Shown: one piece after another, positions 17,710-27,904 of the stretch
How positions within the stretch are numbered: position 1 is the first letter of the stretch
How the letters are laid out: every line of letters begins with the position of its first letter
Assembly (NCBI RefSeq): GCF_000802965.1
Contig: NZ_JSAK01000022.1
Span: forward strand, 1 to 64,000
Direction of reading: 5' to 3'
Length of the DNA: 64,000 nt
Source of the DNA: Pseudomonas fluorescens
GTDB taxonomy: Bacteria; Pseudomonadota; Gammaproteobacteria; Pseudomonadales; Pseudomonadaceae
Position numbers and translations under genes: made by a program
Notes under the pieces: generated by a model
What the model was told of the DNA's origin: nothing
Database searches by the model: none
What the model saw: only the letters and a program-made list of their open reading frames with translations

Positions 17710-18621
17710 CTAAGGTTGTGGAGTGTCCGGACTATCAATCTGCTCCAACATCCACTTCACAAAATCCCGCACCTTTGGCACTTCCGCCGAGTGCTCCGGG
17801 TACGCCAGGTAATAGGCATCCGTACTCGGCATTGCATGCTGCCAGGGAATGACCAGTTTGCCGTCGGCCAGTTCCTCTTCCACCAGAAAGCGCGGCAACA
17901 AGGCCACGCCGCAGCCGACCTGTGCCGCGCGGATGCACATATAGAAGGTTTCGAAGCGCGGGCCGTGGTAGCTGTGTTCGGTGTGGTAGCCCTGACTGTC
18001 GAACCAGTCATGCCAGGCTTGGGGGCGGGAAGCGTTTTGCAACAGGACCAGGTCGGTGAGTTGCGTCGGGTCGGTGAATGGCGTGTCGGGCAGGCTGCCG
18101 GGGGCACAGACCGGCACCAGCTCTTCGCCGAACAGCTTCAGGCATTCGGTGCCGGGCCGAGAGCCTTGGCCGAAATAGAACGCCAGGTCGCTGCGCCCTT
18201 GCAGCAGGTCGTCGGCTTCCTGCTCGCTGCACAGGTCCAGATGAATCGACGGATGACGCAGGCGCCAGCCTTTCAGGCGCGGCACCAGCCAGCGTGCGCC
18301 GAAGGTCGGTGGCGTCGAGACGCGCAGGACTTCGGTATCGCCGCCGTAGGAACGCAGGTAATGGGTCGACATCTCGACCTGCGTGAGGATTTTTCGTACT
18401 TCGACCAGGTACAAATCCCCCGCAGGGGTCATTTGCAGGCGTCGGCGCACCCGGCGAAACAACAAGTGTTGCAACAGTTCTTCCAGTTGCGCGACCTGTT
18501 TGCTGACCGCGCTCTGGGTCAGGTTCAGCTCTTCGGCGGCCCGGGTGAAGCTCAAATGCCGGGTCACGGCTTCGAAACACTGCAACGCAGCGATCGATGG
18601 CAAATAGCGTTTGTTCAGCAT
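17710..18621 (-). CDS. LysR-family transcriptional regulator, next to amaB
   Basis: A 303-residue LysR-type regulator with the N-terminal winged helix-turn-helix (FTRAAEELNLTQSAVSKQVAQ, residues about 26-46) and a periplasmic-binding-protein-like effector domain. It is closest in style to GcvA-type members, with SIAALQCFEAV at the start. It is divergent from the amaB-amaA pair with 175 bases between the starts, so it probably regulates pipecolate or aminoadipate semialdehyde catabolism and itself. The start at 18621 gives the usual family N-terminus. Effector unknown. Confidence 0.88.
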   Translation of the reverse strand: MLNKRYLPSIAALQCFEAVTRHLSFTRAAEELNLTQSAVSKQVAQLEELLQHLLFRRVRRRLQMTPAGDLYLVEVRKILTQVEMSTHYLRSYGGDTEVLRVSTPPTFGARWLVPRLKGWRLRHPSIHLDLCSEQEADDLLQGRSDLAFYFGQGSRPGTECLKLFGEELVPVCAPGSLPDTPFTDPTQLTDLVLLQNASRPQAWHDWFDSQGYHTEHSYHGPRFETFYMCIRAAQVGCGVALLPRFLVEEELADGKLVIPWQHAMPSTDAYYLAYPEHSAEVPKVRDFVKWMLEQIDSPDTPQP

Positions 18622-18796
18622 GGGCGGTCCTTTGTTCTTGTCTCTTTATTGCCAGCAATGCACAGCATGAATAAACGGAATGATATCTCTCTTAAAGGTC
18701 GTTTGTTGAGTAACCTCCGGGGAGCTAAAACTACAGGCCTGATCAGCCGTGATTTTCCGGCTGCACCCGTTCCGTTTTTTGCTTGAGGAGTAACCC

Positions 18797-20287
18797 ATGG
18801 TTGCCGCATTGCTTGATCGTCTTGGCGTGAACCCGGCCCTGTACCAGAACGGCAAAGTGCCGGTGCATTCGCCTATTGATGGCAGTCGCATCGCCGCTGT
18901 TAACTGGGAAGGCGCCGCTGAAGTCGAGCAGCACATCAGTCGCGCAGATCATGCGTTCGAGCTGTGGCGCAAGGTTCCGGCGCCGCGCCGTGGCGAACTG
19001 GTGCGTCAACTGGGCGACATCCTGCGTGAATACAAGGCCGATCTCGGCGAGCTGGTTTCCTGGGAAGCCGGCAAGATCACTCAGGAAGGCCTGGGTGAAG
19101 TTCAGGAAATGATCGACATCTGCGATTTCGCCGTCGGCCTGTCCCGCCAGTTATACGGTTTGACCATCGCCTCCGAGCGTCCTGGCCACCACATGCGCGA
19201 AACCTGGCATCCGCTGGGCGTCGTTGGTGTGATCAGCGCCTTCAACTTCCCGGTGGCAGTCTGGGCCTGGAATGCCACGTTGGCGCTGGTTTGCGGCAAC
19301 CCGGTGATCTGGAAACCGTCGGAAAAAACCCCGCTGACCGCGCTGGCCTGCCAGGCACTGTTCGACCGCGTGCTGAAGAATTTCAGCGATGCGCCACCGC
19401 ACCTGAGCCAAGTCATCATCGGCGGTCGCGATGCTGGCGAAGCCCTGGTCGATGATCCGCGTGTCGCGCTGGTCAGCGCCACTGGCAGCACCCGCATGGG
19501 CCGTGAAGTGGCGCCGAAAATCGCCGCACGTTTCGCCCGCAGCATTCTGGAACTGGGCGGCAACAACGCGATGATCCTCGGCCCAAGCGCCGATCTGGAC
19601 ATGGCCGTTCGCGCCATCCTGTTCAGCGCCGTCGGCACTGCCGGTCAGCGTTGCACCACTTTGCGTCGCTTGATTGCCCACGAATCGGTCAAGGAAGAGA
19701 TTGTCACCCGCCTGAAAGCCGCGTACTCCAAAGTCCGCATCGGCCATCCGCTGGAAGGCAACCTGATCGGTCCGCTGATCGACAAGCAAAGCTTTGAGAA
19801 CATGCAGGACGCCCTGGAACAGGCCCTGAGCGAAGGCGGCAAGGTGTTCGGCGGCAAGCGTCAGCTGGAAGACAAATTCCCTAACGCTTACTACGTGTCG
19901 CCGGCCATCGTTGAAATGCCGGAGCAGAGCGATGTGGTCTGCCACGAAACCTTCGCGCCGATCCTGTACGTGGTCGGTTACAGCGATTTCCAGGAAGCCC
20001 TGCGTTTGAACAATGCTGTACCGCAAGGTCTGTCCTCGTGCATCTTCACCACCGACGTGCGTGAAGCCGAGCAGTTCATGTCGGCGGTGGGCAGCGATTG
20101 CGGCATCGCCAACGTCAACATCGGCCCGAGCGGCGCGGAAATCGGCGGCGCGTTCGGCGGCGAGAAAGAAACCGGCGGCGGTCGTGAGTCCGGTTCCGAT
20201 GCATGGCGCGGCTACATGCGCCGCCAGACCAACACCGTGAACTATTCGTTGGAGTTGCCGTTGGCTCAAGGGATCACGTTCGACTAA
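18797..20287 (+). CDS. amaB: Piperideine-6-carboxylate (aminoadipate semialdehyde) dehydrogenase
   Basis: NAD(P)-dependent aldehyde dehydrogenase of the ALDH7/antiquitin type, 496 residues. Catalytic Cys286 lies in GTAGQRCTTLRR and general-base Glu252 in ILELGGNNAM; the cofactor segment is around VIWKPSEKTPL. By homology and by its amaA neighbour, it oxidises L-piperideine-6-carboxylate / alpha-aminoadipate semialdehyde to alpha-aminoadipate, in lysine-pipecolate breakdown. GAGGAG precedes the ATG. It is followed by amaA after 134 bases that contain a REP pair. The ALDH7 class is firm; the exact substrate rests on context. Confidence 0.9.
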   Translation: MVAALLDRLGVNPALYQNGKVPVHSPIDGSRIAAVNWEGAAEVEQHISRADHAFELWRKVPAPRRGELVRQLGDILREYKADLGELVSWEAGKITQEGLGEVQEMIDICDFAVGLSRQLYGLTIASERPGHHMRETWHPLGVVGVISAFNFPVAVWAWNATLALVCGNPVIWKPSEKTPLTALACQALFDRVLKNFSDAPPHLSQVIIGGRDAGEALVDDPRVALVSATGSTRMGREVAPKIAARFARSILELGGNNAMILGPSADLDMAVRAILFSAVGTAGQRCTTLRRLIAHESVKEEIVTRLKAAYSKVRIGHPLEGNLIGPLIDKQSFENMQDALEQALSEGGKVFGGKRQLEDKFPNAYYVSPAIVEMPEQSDVVCHETFAPILYVVGYSDFQEALRLNNAVPQGLSSCIFTTDVREAEQFMSAVGSDCGIANVNIGPSGAEIGGAFGGEKETGGGRESGSDAWRGYMRRQTNTVNYSLELPLAQGITFD

Positions 20288-20305
20288 GTAATGGTGGTGG
20301 GCTTG

Positions 20306-20388
20306 AAAAGATCGCAGCCTTCGGCAGCTCCTACAGGATCGCGCCTGGCTGCGGTTCTGTAGGAGCTGCCGGAGGCTGCGATCTTTTT
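20306..20388. repeat. REP pair, family B
   Basis: AAAAGATCGCAGCCTTCGGC and a near-perfect reverse complement, between amaB and amaA inside a likely operon. Confidence 0.85.
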
Positions 20389-20421
20389 GGTGGCTGGTTA
20401 GGTTTCTGTTGGAGTCTGGCA

Positions 20422-21705
20422 ATGCCGTTACGCGAAGAGTGTCTGTGGGAAAAACTGACGCCGCAAAGGCCCGACAACGCGGCGCTCAAGGGTGAAGTAA
20501 AAGTCGATGTCTGCGTCATCGGCGCCGGGTTCACCGGGCTGTCGGCGGCGGTGCATTTGCTGGAACAGGGCAAGACCGTTTGTGTGCTGGAAGCCCATCG
20601 CGCCGGGCATGGCGGTTCGGGGCGCAACGTCGGTTTGGTCAACGCGGGAATGTGGATTCCGCCGGACGAAATCGAAGCCGGGTTCGGCGAAGAAGTCGGC
20701 AGTCAGCTCAATCGCATGCTGGGTGCGGCTCCGTCCCTGGTTTTCAGCCTTGTGGATAAGTACAACATTGATTGCCAGCTGCGTCGCGAAGGCACGCTGC
20801 ACATGGCGCACAATGCCCGTGGCGAAGCGGATCTGCGCAGTCGTGAACAACAATGGAAGCGCCGTGGTGCGCCGGTTGAATTGCTGACCGGCCAGGCCTG
20901 CGAACAAGCCACGGGCACCAAGAAAATCGCCGCCGCACTGCTCGATCGCCGTGCTGGCACGATCAATCCGATGGCTTACACCACGGGGCTGGCCAAAGCG
21001 GCCATCGGCCTCGGCGGTCAACTATTCGATCATTCCCCGGTAACCCGACTCGAACGTCAGGGCCAACGCTGGTCGGTGCAAACCGCGCAGGGCTCGGTAC
21101 TGGCCGAGCAAGTGGTGATCGCTTCCAACGCTTATACCGAAGGCGACTGGACCGAGTTGCGACGCAATTTCTTCCCCGGTTATTACTACCAAGTGGCCTC
21201 AGTCCCTCTGACCGAAGACGCCGCGCAGCAAATTCTGCCGGGCGGCCAGGGTTCCTGGGACACCCGTCAGGTGCTCAGCAGTATTCGTCGGGACAAGGAT
21301 GGTCGTCTGTTGCTCGGCAGTCTGGGTAACGGTAATCAGAAACCGACGTGGTTCCTCAAGGCATGGGCTGATCGAGTCCAGCAGCACTACTTCCCCTATC
21401 TAAAACCGGTGGAGTGGGAGTGCACATGGACCGGTTGCATTGCCTTCACGCCCGATCATTTGATGCGTCTGTTCGAACCGGCGCCCGGTCTAGTGGCAGT
21501 CACCGGTTATAACGGTCGGGGCGTGACCACGGGTACGGTGGTTGGCAAAGCCTTTGCCGATTATTTGTGTAACGGAAATCCTCAGGCGCTACCTATTCCA
21601 TTCGCACCCATGCAGCCATTGGCCGGAGTGGGCTTGCGCAGCTGTTTGTACGAGGCGGGGTTTTCGCTGTATCACGCAGGCCAGTGCCTGCGGATCGTGA
21701 TTTGA
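20422..21705 (+). CDS. amaA: L-pipecolate oxidase-type FAD oxidoreductase
   Basis: A 427-residue FAD-dependent amine oxidase of the DAO/GlpO family. The dinucleotide-binding motif VIGAGFTGLSAAVHL is at about residues 32-46, and a second conserved block near the C-terminus reads TGYNGRGVTTG. Next to amaB it is best assigned as AmaA, which oxidises L-pipecolate to piperideine-6-carboxylate and passes electrons to the respiratory chain. The ATG at 20422 with a GGAG just upstream is preferred to longer in-frame starts, which would read through the REP element. The related class of gamma-glutamylputrescine oxidases cannot be excluded from sequence alone. Confidence 0.85.
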   Translation: MPLREECLWEKLTPQRPDNAALKGEVKVDVCVIGAGFTGLSAAVHLLEQGKTVCVLEAHRAGHGGSGRNVGLVNAGMWIPPDEIEAGFGEEVGSQLNRMLGAAPSLVFSLVDKYNIDCQLRREGTLHMAHNARGEADLRSREQQWKRRGAPVELLTGQACEQATGTKKIAAALLDRRAGTINPMAYTTGLAKAAIGLGGQLFDHSPVTRLERQGQRWSVQTAQGSVLAEQVVIASNAYTEGDWTELRRNFFPGYYYQVASVPLTEDAAQQILPGGQGSWDTRQVLSSIRRDKDGRLLLGSLGNGNQKPTWFLKAWADRVQQHYFPYLKPVEWECTWTGCIAFTPDHLMRLFEPAPGLVAVTGYNGRGVTTGTVVGKAFADYLCNGNPQALPIPFAPMQPLAGVGLRSCLYEAGFSLYHAGQCLRIVI

Positions 21706-21782
21706 TTGTAGAAATTTGTTGCTGGAAGCGGCGCTTTTTGGCTTGGCGACTAGCCTGTAGTGGTGCGGGTTGTAGCAGTTGC

Positions 21783-21797
21783 GCACCAGTAGTGTGC
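21783..21797 (+). promoter_or_regulatory. NtrC-like upstream activator site
   Basis: GCACCAGTAGTGTGC fits the NtrC operator GCAC-N7-GTGC. It lies about 200 bases upstream of the livK -24 element, a normal enhancer distance. A weaker GCAC-N7-GGTG copy occurs at 21830-21844. The rest of 21706-22068 holds no gene. Confidence 0.55.
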
Positions 21798-21996
21798 AGT
21801 TAGGTGACGCACGTTGTTACAGGCTGGTTGCACGCTGTTTGGTGTCGCGGTTGCAATGATGGCGCGGTCGGGTTGCGCCTCAAAAAAATATTGGTTTCAC
21901 CTTCAGCGGTTTAGACGGTTGCACGCTCAATGAAAATGGGCCCGAAACAGTCGAAATAACAATAAAGCAGCGACTTTTTTCAGAATAAAAAACCGA

Positions 21997-22012
21997 TGGC
22001 ACAACACTTGCT
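21997..22012 (+). promoter_or_regulatory. Sigma-54 (-24/-12) promoter of livKHMGF
   Basis: TGGCACAACACTTGCT matches the RpoN consensus TGGCAC-N5-TTGCW perfectly, with ten bases between GG and GC. It ends 56 bases before the livK ATG, leaving a leader of about 45 bases. Confidence 0.78.
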
Positions 22013-22068
22013 CTGAGCATTCAGTGAAGTCGCAGTGCCAATTAAAAAAAACCTTGGAGCACCACCTC

Positions 22069-23202
22069 ATGTCCCAGACGTTTTACAAGAAAGGCTTTCT
22101 GGCCCTCGCAGTGGCAACTGCGTTGGGTGTTTCTGCGTTTGCTCAGGCTGACATCAAGATCGGCGTAGCGGGTCCAATGACGGGCGCCAACGCGGCATTT
22201 GGCGAGCAGTACATGAAGGGTGCACAGGCAGCAGCCGATGCGGTCAACGCAGCGGGCGGCGTGAACGGGGAAAAAATCGTACTGGTCAAGGGCGATGACG
22301 CCTGCGAACCGAAACAGGCTGTGACGGTCGCCAAGGACCTGACCAACCAGAAAGTCGCTGGCGTGGTCGGTCACTTCTGCTCCTCGTCGACCATCCCGGC
22401 GTCGGAGATCTACGACGAAGCGGGCATCATCGCCATCACGCCAGGTTCCACCAACCCGGCAGTGACCGAGCGTGGCCTGAGCGCCATGTTCCGTATGTGC
22501 GGTCGTGACGACCAGCAAGGCATCGTGGCCGGCGACTACATCGTCGACGTGCTCAAGGGCAAGAAGGTTGTCGTGCTGCATGACAAGGACACCTACGGCC
22601 AAGGCCTGGCGGATGCCACCAAGGCGCAACTGGTCAAGCGCGGCGTAACGCCGGTGCTGTATGAAGGCCTGACCCGTGGCGAGAAAGACTTCAGCACCAT
22701 CGTCACCAAGATCCGCGGCGCTGGCGCCGATGTCGTTTACTTCGGCGGTCTGCACCCGGAAGCCGGTCCGCTGGTTCGCCAGCTGCGTGAACAAGGCCTG
22801 AAAGACGTCAAGTTCATGTCCGATGACGGCATCGTGACCGACGAACTGGTGACCACCGCTGGCGGTCCGCAATTCGTCGACGGCGTGCTGATGACCTTCG
22901 GCGCCGACCCACGCCTGCTGCCAGACAGCAAGGCCGTGGTAGACGCCTTCCGCAAGGCCGGTACCGAGCCTGAAGGCTACACCCTGTACGCCTACGCTTC
23001 GGTCCAGACCCTGGCTGCAGCTTTCAACGGTGCCAAGTCCAACAAGGGCGAAGAAGCGGCTGCCTGGCTGAAGAAAAACCCGGTCAAGACCGTCATGGGC
23101 GAGAAGACCTGGGACAGCAAGGGTGACCTGAAAGTCTCCGACTACGTGGTTTACCAGTGGGACAAGGACGGCAAATACCACCAGCTGGAAAAACAGAAGT
23201 AA
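22069..23202 (+). CDS. livK: Branched-chain amino-acid ABC transporter, periplasmic binding protein
   Basis: Periplasmic solute-binding protein of the Liv/Bra (HAAT) transporter, equivalent to P. aeruginosa BraC. The 377-residue precursor has a signal peptide of about 27 residues ending SAFAQA, then the type-1 periplasmic fold beginning IKIGVAGPMTGANAAFGEQ. The Cys pair (DDACEP and GHFCSS) is conserved. The ATG at 22069 gives a proper signal peptide; an upstream in-frame ATG at 22024 would place 15 polar residues in front. It is separated from livH by 241 bases with a REP pair, which may set the higher level of the binding protein. Ligands are probably Leu/Ile/Val and Ala/Thr. Confidence 0.95.
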   Translation: MSQTFYKKGFLALAVATALGVSAFAQADIKIGVAGPMTGANAAFGEQYMKGAQAAADAVNAAGGVNGEKIVLVKGDDACEPKQAVTVAKDLTNQKVAGVVGHFCSSSTIPASEIYDEAGIIAITPGSTNPAVTERGLSAMFRMCGRDDQQGIVAGDYIVDVLKGKKVVVLHDKDTYGQGLADATKAQLVKRGVTPVLYEGLTRGEKDFSTIVTKIRGAGADVVYFGGLHPEAGPLVRQLREQGLKDVKFMSDDGIVTDELVTTAGGPQFVDGVLMTFGADPRLLPDSKAVVDAFRKAGTEPEGYTLYAYASVQTLAAAFNGAKSNKGEEAAAWLKKNPVKTVMGEKTWDSKGDLKVSDYVVYQWDKDGKYHQLEKQK

Positions 23203-23236
23203 GGGCTGTTCCGATTACTTGAACCCACAGATCCCA

Positions 23237-23327
23237 TGTGGGAGCGGGCTTGCCCGCGATGGCGGACTGGCAGGAGACAATTTCGTCGAATGTTCAACCG
23301 CTATCGCTGGCAAGCCAGCTCCCACAG
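23237..23327. repeat. REP pair, family A, between livK and livH
   Basis: TGTGGGAGCGGGCTTGCCCG on one side and CTATCGCTGGCAAGCCAGCT on the other: the two arms come from different sub-variants of family A. Such elements after a binding-protein gene often protect the upstream mRNA. Confidence 0.8.
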
Positions 23328-23443
23328 GGGGCGGTGTGGGCCAGGTTGATCGTGATTGACATTGCTCCGACGTAAATCTGTATTTTCCTTAGAGGAACCG
23401 CACACCCCCAGGTGTGCAGGTTCTCATTGCGTGAGATTGCGTT

Positions 23444-24358
<915 letters not shown>

Positions 24359-24361
24359 GCG

Positions 24362-25645
24362 ATGTCTTCAACCACTAAAAAAACCATTGATCTCAAAAAA
24401 AGTCTGGTTGATGCGATTCTTGCCGGCCTCATTGCCCTGATCGTGTTCGGGCCGATTGTCGGCGTCGTCCTCGATGGCTATGGCTTCAACCTGGAAACCT
24501 CCCGGGTGGCATGGATCGTCGCCATCGTCATGGCCGGTCGTTTTGCCCTGAGCATGTTCCTGCAAACCCCCAAGGGCCTGAGGATCCTCGAGGGTTTTGA
24601 ATCCACCGGTTCCGGGGTTCATGTTCTGGCGCCCGATTACAAATCCCGCCTGCGCTGGATCATCCCGCTGATGATCGTCATCGCCGTGGTGTTCCCGTTC
24701 TTCTCCAACTCGTACCTGCTGGGCGTGGTCATCCTCGGGCTTATCTACGTACTGCTGGGTCTGGGGCTGAACATCGTGGTTGGCCTGGCCGGCCTGCTCG
24801 ACCTCGGTTACGTGGCGTTCTACGCCATTGGCGCCTACGGTCTGGCACTCGGTTATCAATACCTTGGGCTGGGCTTCTGGACGGTGCTGCCATTGGCCGC
24901 GATTACTGCCGGGCTGGCCGGTTGCATCCTCGGTTTTCCGGTGCTGCGACTGCACGGTGATTACCTGGCGATCGTGACCCTGGGCTTCGGTGAAATCATC
25001 CGCCTGATCCTCAACAACTGGCTGTCCCTGACTGGTGGCCCGAACGGTATGCCAGCCCCATTGCCGACCTTCTTCGGCCTGGAGTTCGGCAAAAGAGCGA
25101 AGGATGGCGGCGTGCCGTTCCATGAGTTCTTCGGCATCGCCTACAACCCGGACGTGAAGTACTACTTCATCTACGCGGTGTTGTTCCTGGTGGTGTTGGC
25201 CGTGCTGTACATCAAGCATCGTCTGGTGAAGATGCCGGTCGGTCGTGCCTGGGAAGCGTTGCGTGAAGACGAAATCGCCTGCCGGTCCATGGGCCTGAAC
25301 CACGTACTGGTCAAACTCTCGGCATTCACCATCGGCGCCTCGACGGCTGGCCTGGCCGGTGTGTTCTTCGCCACCTACCAAGGCTTCGTCAACCCGACCT
25401 CGTTCACCTTCTTCGAATCGGCCCTGATCCTCGCCATCGTGGTACTTGGCGGCATGGGCTCGACCATCGGCGTGGTGATTGCGGCGTTCGTACTGACCGT
25501 GGCCCCGGAACTGCTGCGTGGCTTCGCCGAATACCGCGTACTGCTGTTCGGCATCCTGATGGTGTTGATGATGATCTGGCGACCGCGCGGCCTGATTCGG
25601 ATCAGCCGTACCGGTGTGACCCCGCGTAAAGGAGTAGCGCCATGA
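24362..25645 (+). CDS. livM: Branched-chain amino-acid ABC transporter permease LivM
   Basis: The second permease of the Liv system (BraE equivalent), 427 residues. An N-terminal extension of about 100 residues with two extra hydrophobic segments precedes the core, which starts near LLGLGLNIVVGLAGLLDLGYVAFYAIG. The EAA-like loop is PVGRAWEALREDEIACRSMGLN. The stop overlaps the livG start by four bases (ATGA), indicating translational coupling and balanced subunit output. Confidence 0.95.
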   Translation: MSSTTKKTIDLKKSLVDAILAGLIALIVFGPIVGVVLDGYGFNLETSRVAWIVAIVMAGRFALSMFLQTPKGLRILEGFESTGSGVHVLAPDYKSRLRWIIPLMIVIAVVFPFFSNSYLLGVVILGLIYVLLGLGLNIVVGLAGLLDLGYVAFYAIGAYGLALGYQYLGLGFWTVLPLAAITAGLAGCILGFPVLRLHGDYLAIVTLGFGEIIRLILNNWLSLTGGPNGMPAPLPTFFGLEFGKRAKDGGVPFHEFFGIAYNPDVKYYFIYAVLFLVVLAVLYIKHRLVKMPVGRAWEALREDEIACRSMGLNHVLVKLSAFTIGASTAGLAGVFFATYQGFVNPTSFTFFESALILAIVVLGGMGSTIGVVIAAFVLTVAPELLRGFAEYRVLLFGILMVLMMIWRPRGLIRISRTGVTPRKGVAP

Positions 25646-26514
25646 GCGAAGTCGTACTCTCCGTAGAGAAGCTGATGATGCACTTCGGCGGCATCAAGGC
25701 GCTCAATGATGTGAGCATGAAGGTCAAGCGCAACTCGATCTTCGCCCTGATCGGCCCCAACGGCGCCGGCAAGACCACCGTGTTCAACTGCCTGACCGGG
25801 TTTTACAAGGCCTCCGGCGGCAAGATTGAACTCAATGTGCGCGGGCAACAGACCAACGTCATCCAGTTGCTGGGGGAATCGTTCAAGCCGACCGATTTCG
25901 TCTCGCCAAAAAACTTCATCACCCGGCTGCGCTACAAGATGTTTGGCGGCACCCACCTGGTCAACCGTGCCGGGCTGGCGCGGACTTTCCAGAACATTCG
26001 CCTGTTCAAGGAAATGTCGGTGCTGGAAAACCTGCTGGTTGCCCAGCACATGTGGGTCAACCGCAGCATGCTGGCCGGCATCCTCAACACCAAGGGCTAC
26101 CGCAAGGCTGAAAGCGATGCGCTGGACCACGCGTTCTACTGGCTGGAAGTGGTGGACCTGGTGGACTGCGCCAACCGTCTGGCCGGCGAACTGTCCTACG
26201 GTCAGCAACGTCGCCTGGAGATTGCCCGGGCCATGTGCACCCGTCCGCAGATCATCTGCCTCGACGAACCGGCCGCCGGCCTCAACCCTCAGGAAACCGA
26301 AGCGCTGAGCGCGATGATCCGGCTGCTGCGCGACGAGCACGATCTGACCGTGGTGCTGATCGAACACGACATGGGCATGGTAATGAGTATTTCCGACCAC
26401 ATCGTGGTGCTGGACCACGGCATCGTCATCGCCGAGGGCGGCCCCGACGACATCCGCAACGACCCGAAAGTGATTGCCGCGTACCTGGGCGCCGATGAAG
26501 AGGAGCTCGTATGA
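25642..26514 (+). CDS. livG: Branched-chain amino-acid ABC transporter ATP-binding protein LivG
   Basis: Cytoplasmic ABC ATPase (BraF equivalent), 290 residues. Walker A is GPNGAGKTT near residue 37, the signature is LSYGQQRRLEIARAM, and Walker B is IICLDEPAAGL. The insertion after Walker A (residues about 55-100) is typical of the LivG branch. It overlaps livM upstream and livF downstream by four bases each, so the last three genes are tightly coupled. Confidence 0.96.
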   Translation: MSEVVLSVEKLMMHFGGIKALNDVSMKVKRNSIFALIGPNGAGKTTVFNCLTGFYKASGGKIELNVRGQQTNVIQLLGESFKPTDFVSPKNFITRLRYKMFGGTHLVNRAGLARTFQNIRLFKEMSVLENLLVAQHMWVNRSMLAGILNTKGYRKAESDALDHAFYWLEVVDLVDCANRLAGELSYGQQRRLEIARAMCTRPQIICLDEPAAGLNPQETEALSAMIRLLRDEHDLTVVLIEHDMGMVMSISDHIVVLDHGIVIAEGGPDDIRNDPKVIAAYLGADEEELV

Positions 26515-27230
26515 CTAACGGTGCCATCCTCGAACTCAAGGAGCTGGACGTGTTTTACGGGCCGATCCAGGCCCTGAAGAAAGTCTCGTTGCACATCAAT
26601 GAAGGTGAAACCGTCAGCCTTATCGGCTCCAACGGTGCCGGCAAGTCGACCCTGCTGATGTCGATTTTCGGCCAGCCACGGGCGGCGAACGGGCAGATTC
26701 TCTATCAAGGTGTGGATATCACTCACAAGTCGTCCCACTACATCGCGTCCAACGGCATCGCGCAATCGCCGGAAGGGCGGCGGGTATTCCCCGACATGAC
26801 CGTTGAGGAAAACCTGCTGATGGGCACCATCCCGATCGGTGACAAGTACGCCAAGGAAGACATGCAGCGCATGTTCGAGCTGTTCCCGCGGCTCGAAGAG
26901 CGGCGTACACAACGGGCGATGACCATGTCTGGCGGCGAACAGCAAATGCTCGCCATTGCGCGGGCGTTGATGAGTCGGCCGAAACTGCTGTTGCTTGATG
27001 AGCCGAGCCTGGGGTTGGCGCCCATCGTGGTGAAACAGATTTTCGCCACCCTGCGGGAATTGGCCAAGACCGGCATGACCATCTTCCTGGTGGAGCAGAA
27101 CGCCAACCACGCCCTTCGGTTGTCGGATCGGGCGTACGTGATGGTCAACGGCGAAATTCGCATGACCGGCACGGGCAAGGAGCTGCTGGTTAACGAGGAT
27201 GTGCGAAACGCCTATCTCGGCGGGCACTAA
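26511..27230 (+). CDS. livF: Branched-chain amino-acid ABC transporter ATP-binding protein LivF
   Basis: The second ABC ATPase of the Liv system (BraG equivalent), 239 residues. Walker A is GSNGAGKST, the signature MSGGEQQMLAIARAL, and Walker B LLLLDEPSLGL. It is full length. It is the last gene of the operon and is followed by a strong intrinsic terminator. Confidence 0.96.
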   Translation: MTNGAILELKELDVFYGPIQALKKVSLHINEGETVSLIGSNGAGKSTLLMSIFGQPRAANGQILYQGVDITHKSSHYIASNGIAQSPEGRRVFPDMTVEENLLMGTIPIGDKYAKEDMQRMFELFPRLEERRTQRAMTMSGGEQQMLAIARALMSRPKLLLLDEPSLGLAPIVVKQIFATLRELAKTGMTIFLVEQNANHALRLSDRAYVMVNGEIRMTGTGKELLVNEDVRNAYLGGH

Positions 27231-27246
27231 TCCTTAGCGTCGAATG

Positions 27247-27278
27247 AAAACGCCCTGACAAAATCAGGGCGTTTTTTT
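27247..27278 (+). terminator. Intrinsic terminator of the liv operon
   Basis: CGCCCTGA and TCAGGGCG around a five-base loop, preceded by four A and followed by seven T, 20 bases after the livF stop. Confidence 0.92.
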
Positions 27279-27293
27279 ATGCCCACTAAACCC

Positions 27294-27388
27294 CTGTAGG
27301 AGCTGACGAGAGAAACGAGGCTGCGATCTTTTGATCTTGTTTTTCAAGAATCAAAATCAAAAGATCGCAGCCTGCGGCAGCTCCTACA
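27294..27388. repeat. REP pair, family B
   Basis: CTGTAGGAGCTG...GATCTTTTGATCTT on the left and AAGATCGCAGCCTGCGGCAG with TCCTAC on the right. The left arm is diverged in the middle (ACGAGAGAAACGAGG). Confidence 0.75.
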
Positions 27389-27520
27389 CGGGACGGTGAA
27401 TTGTGGTAAGGCGAAATTGTGGAAAACAAAATTGACGACCTCCCAAACCGCGACATAAAGCCGCTGCAAATAGTTGTTTTGTCACGGTTTTGACTTGTCC
27501 CCGTTTGCTGTGGAGCTGAC

Positions 27521-27904
27521 TGTGAATAACGTGGGAGTAGCTGGCTGAACGCCTTTGAAACCGTGGCTTGCAGCGTTGCGGTTGTTTTTTGATCAGGCGT
27601 TTTTACGAAGCCATAAGGCAGCTTTGTCAACCTTTTTGTTAGAGGCGAAACGGCGAATAATCCACTTGAATGGGCCTGTGGATAAGTCTGTGGTTAAACT
27701 CTGGAAAGACTCGGCTAAAGGCCGTCGTTACTGGCTTGGCGCCATCGTCGGATTGACCGCCCGGTCGGAAAAATGGCCATGGGCTACACAGCAGGCCAAT
27801 TGGGGTCAAGCAAAAAAATTTCAAAATCCCTCGCTAAGCCTTGTGGACAGCGGCTTGCAGCTTTTCTACTTGCCCCCGGAAACTGTGGACCGGCCTGTGG
27901 ATAA
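27521..27904 (+). other. Cluster of DnaA-box-like motifs
   Basis: Two perfect TGTGGATAA boxes (27677-27685 and 27896-27904) lie 219 bases apart in the same orientation, with near matches TGTGAATAA (27521), TGTGGTTAA (27689) and TGTGGACAG (27842). The whole stretch 27389-28076 has no convincing gene. The complement TTATCCACA is the consensus DnaA-binding sequence. Function, if any, is unknown. Confidence 0.45.

Noticed and set aside
27639..27824. 61-residue minus-strand frame in the DnaA-box stretch
   Set aside because: No ribosome-binding site, no similarity recognised, and it lies across the DnaA-like motifs.
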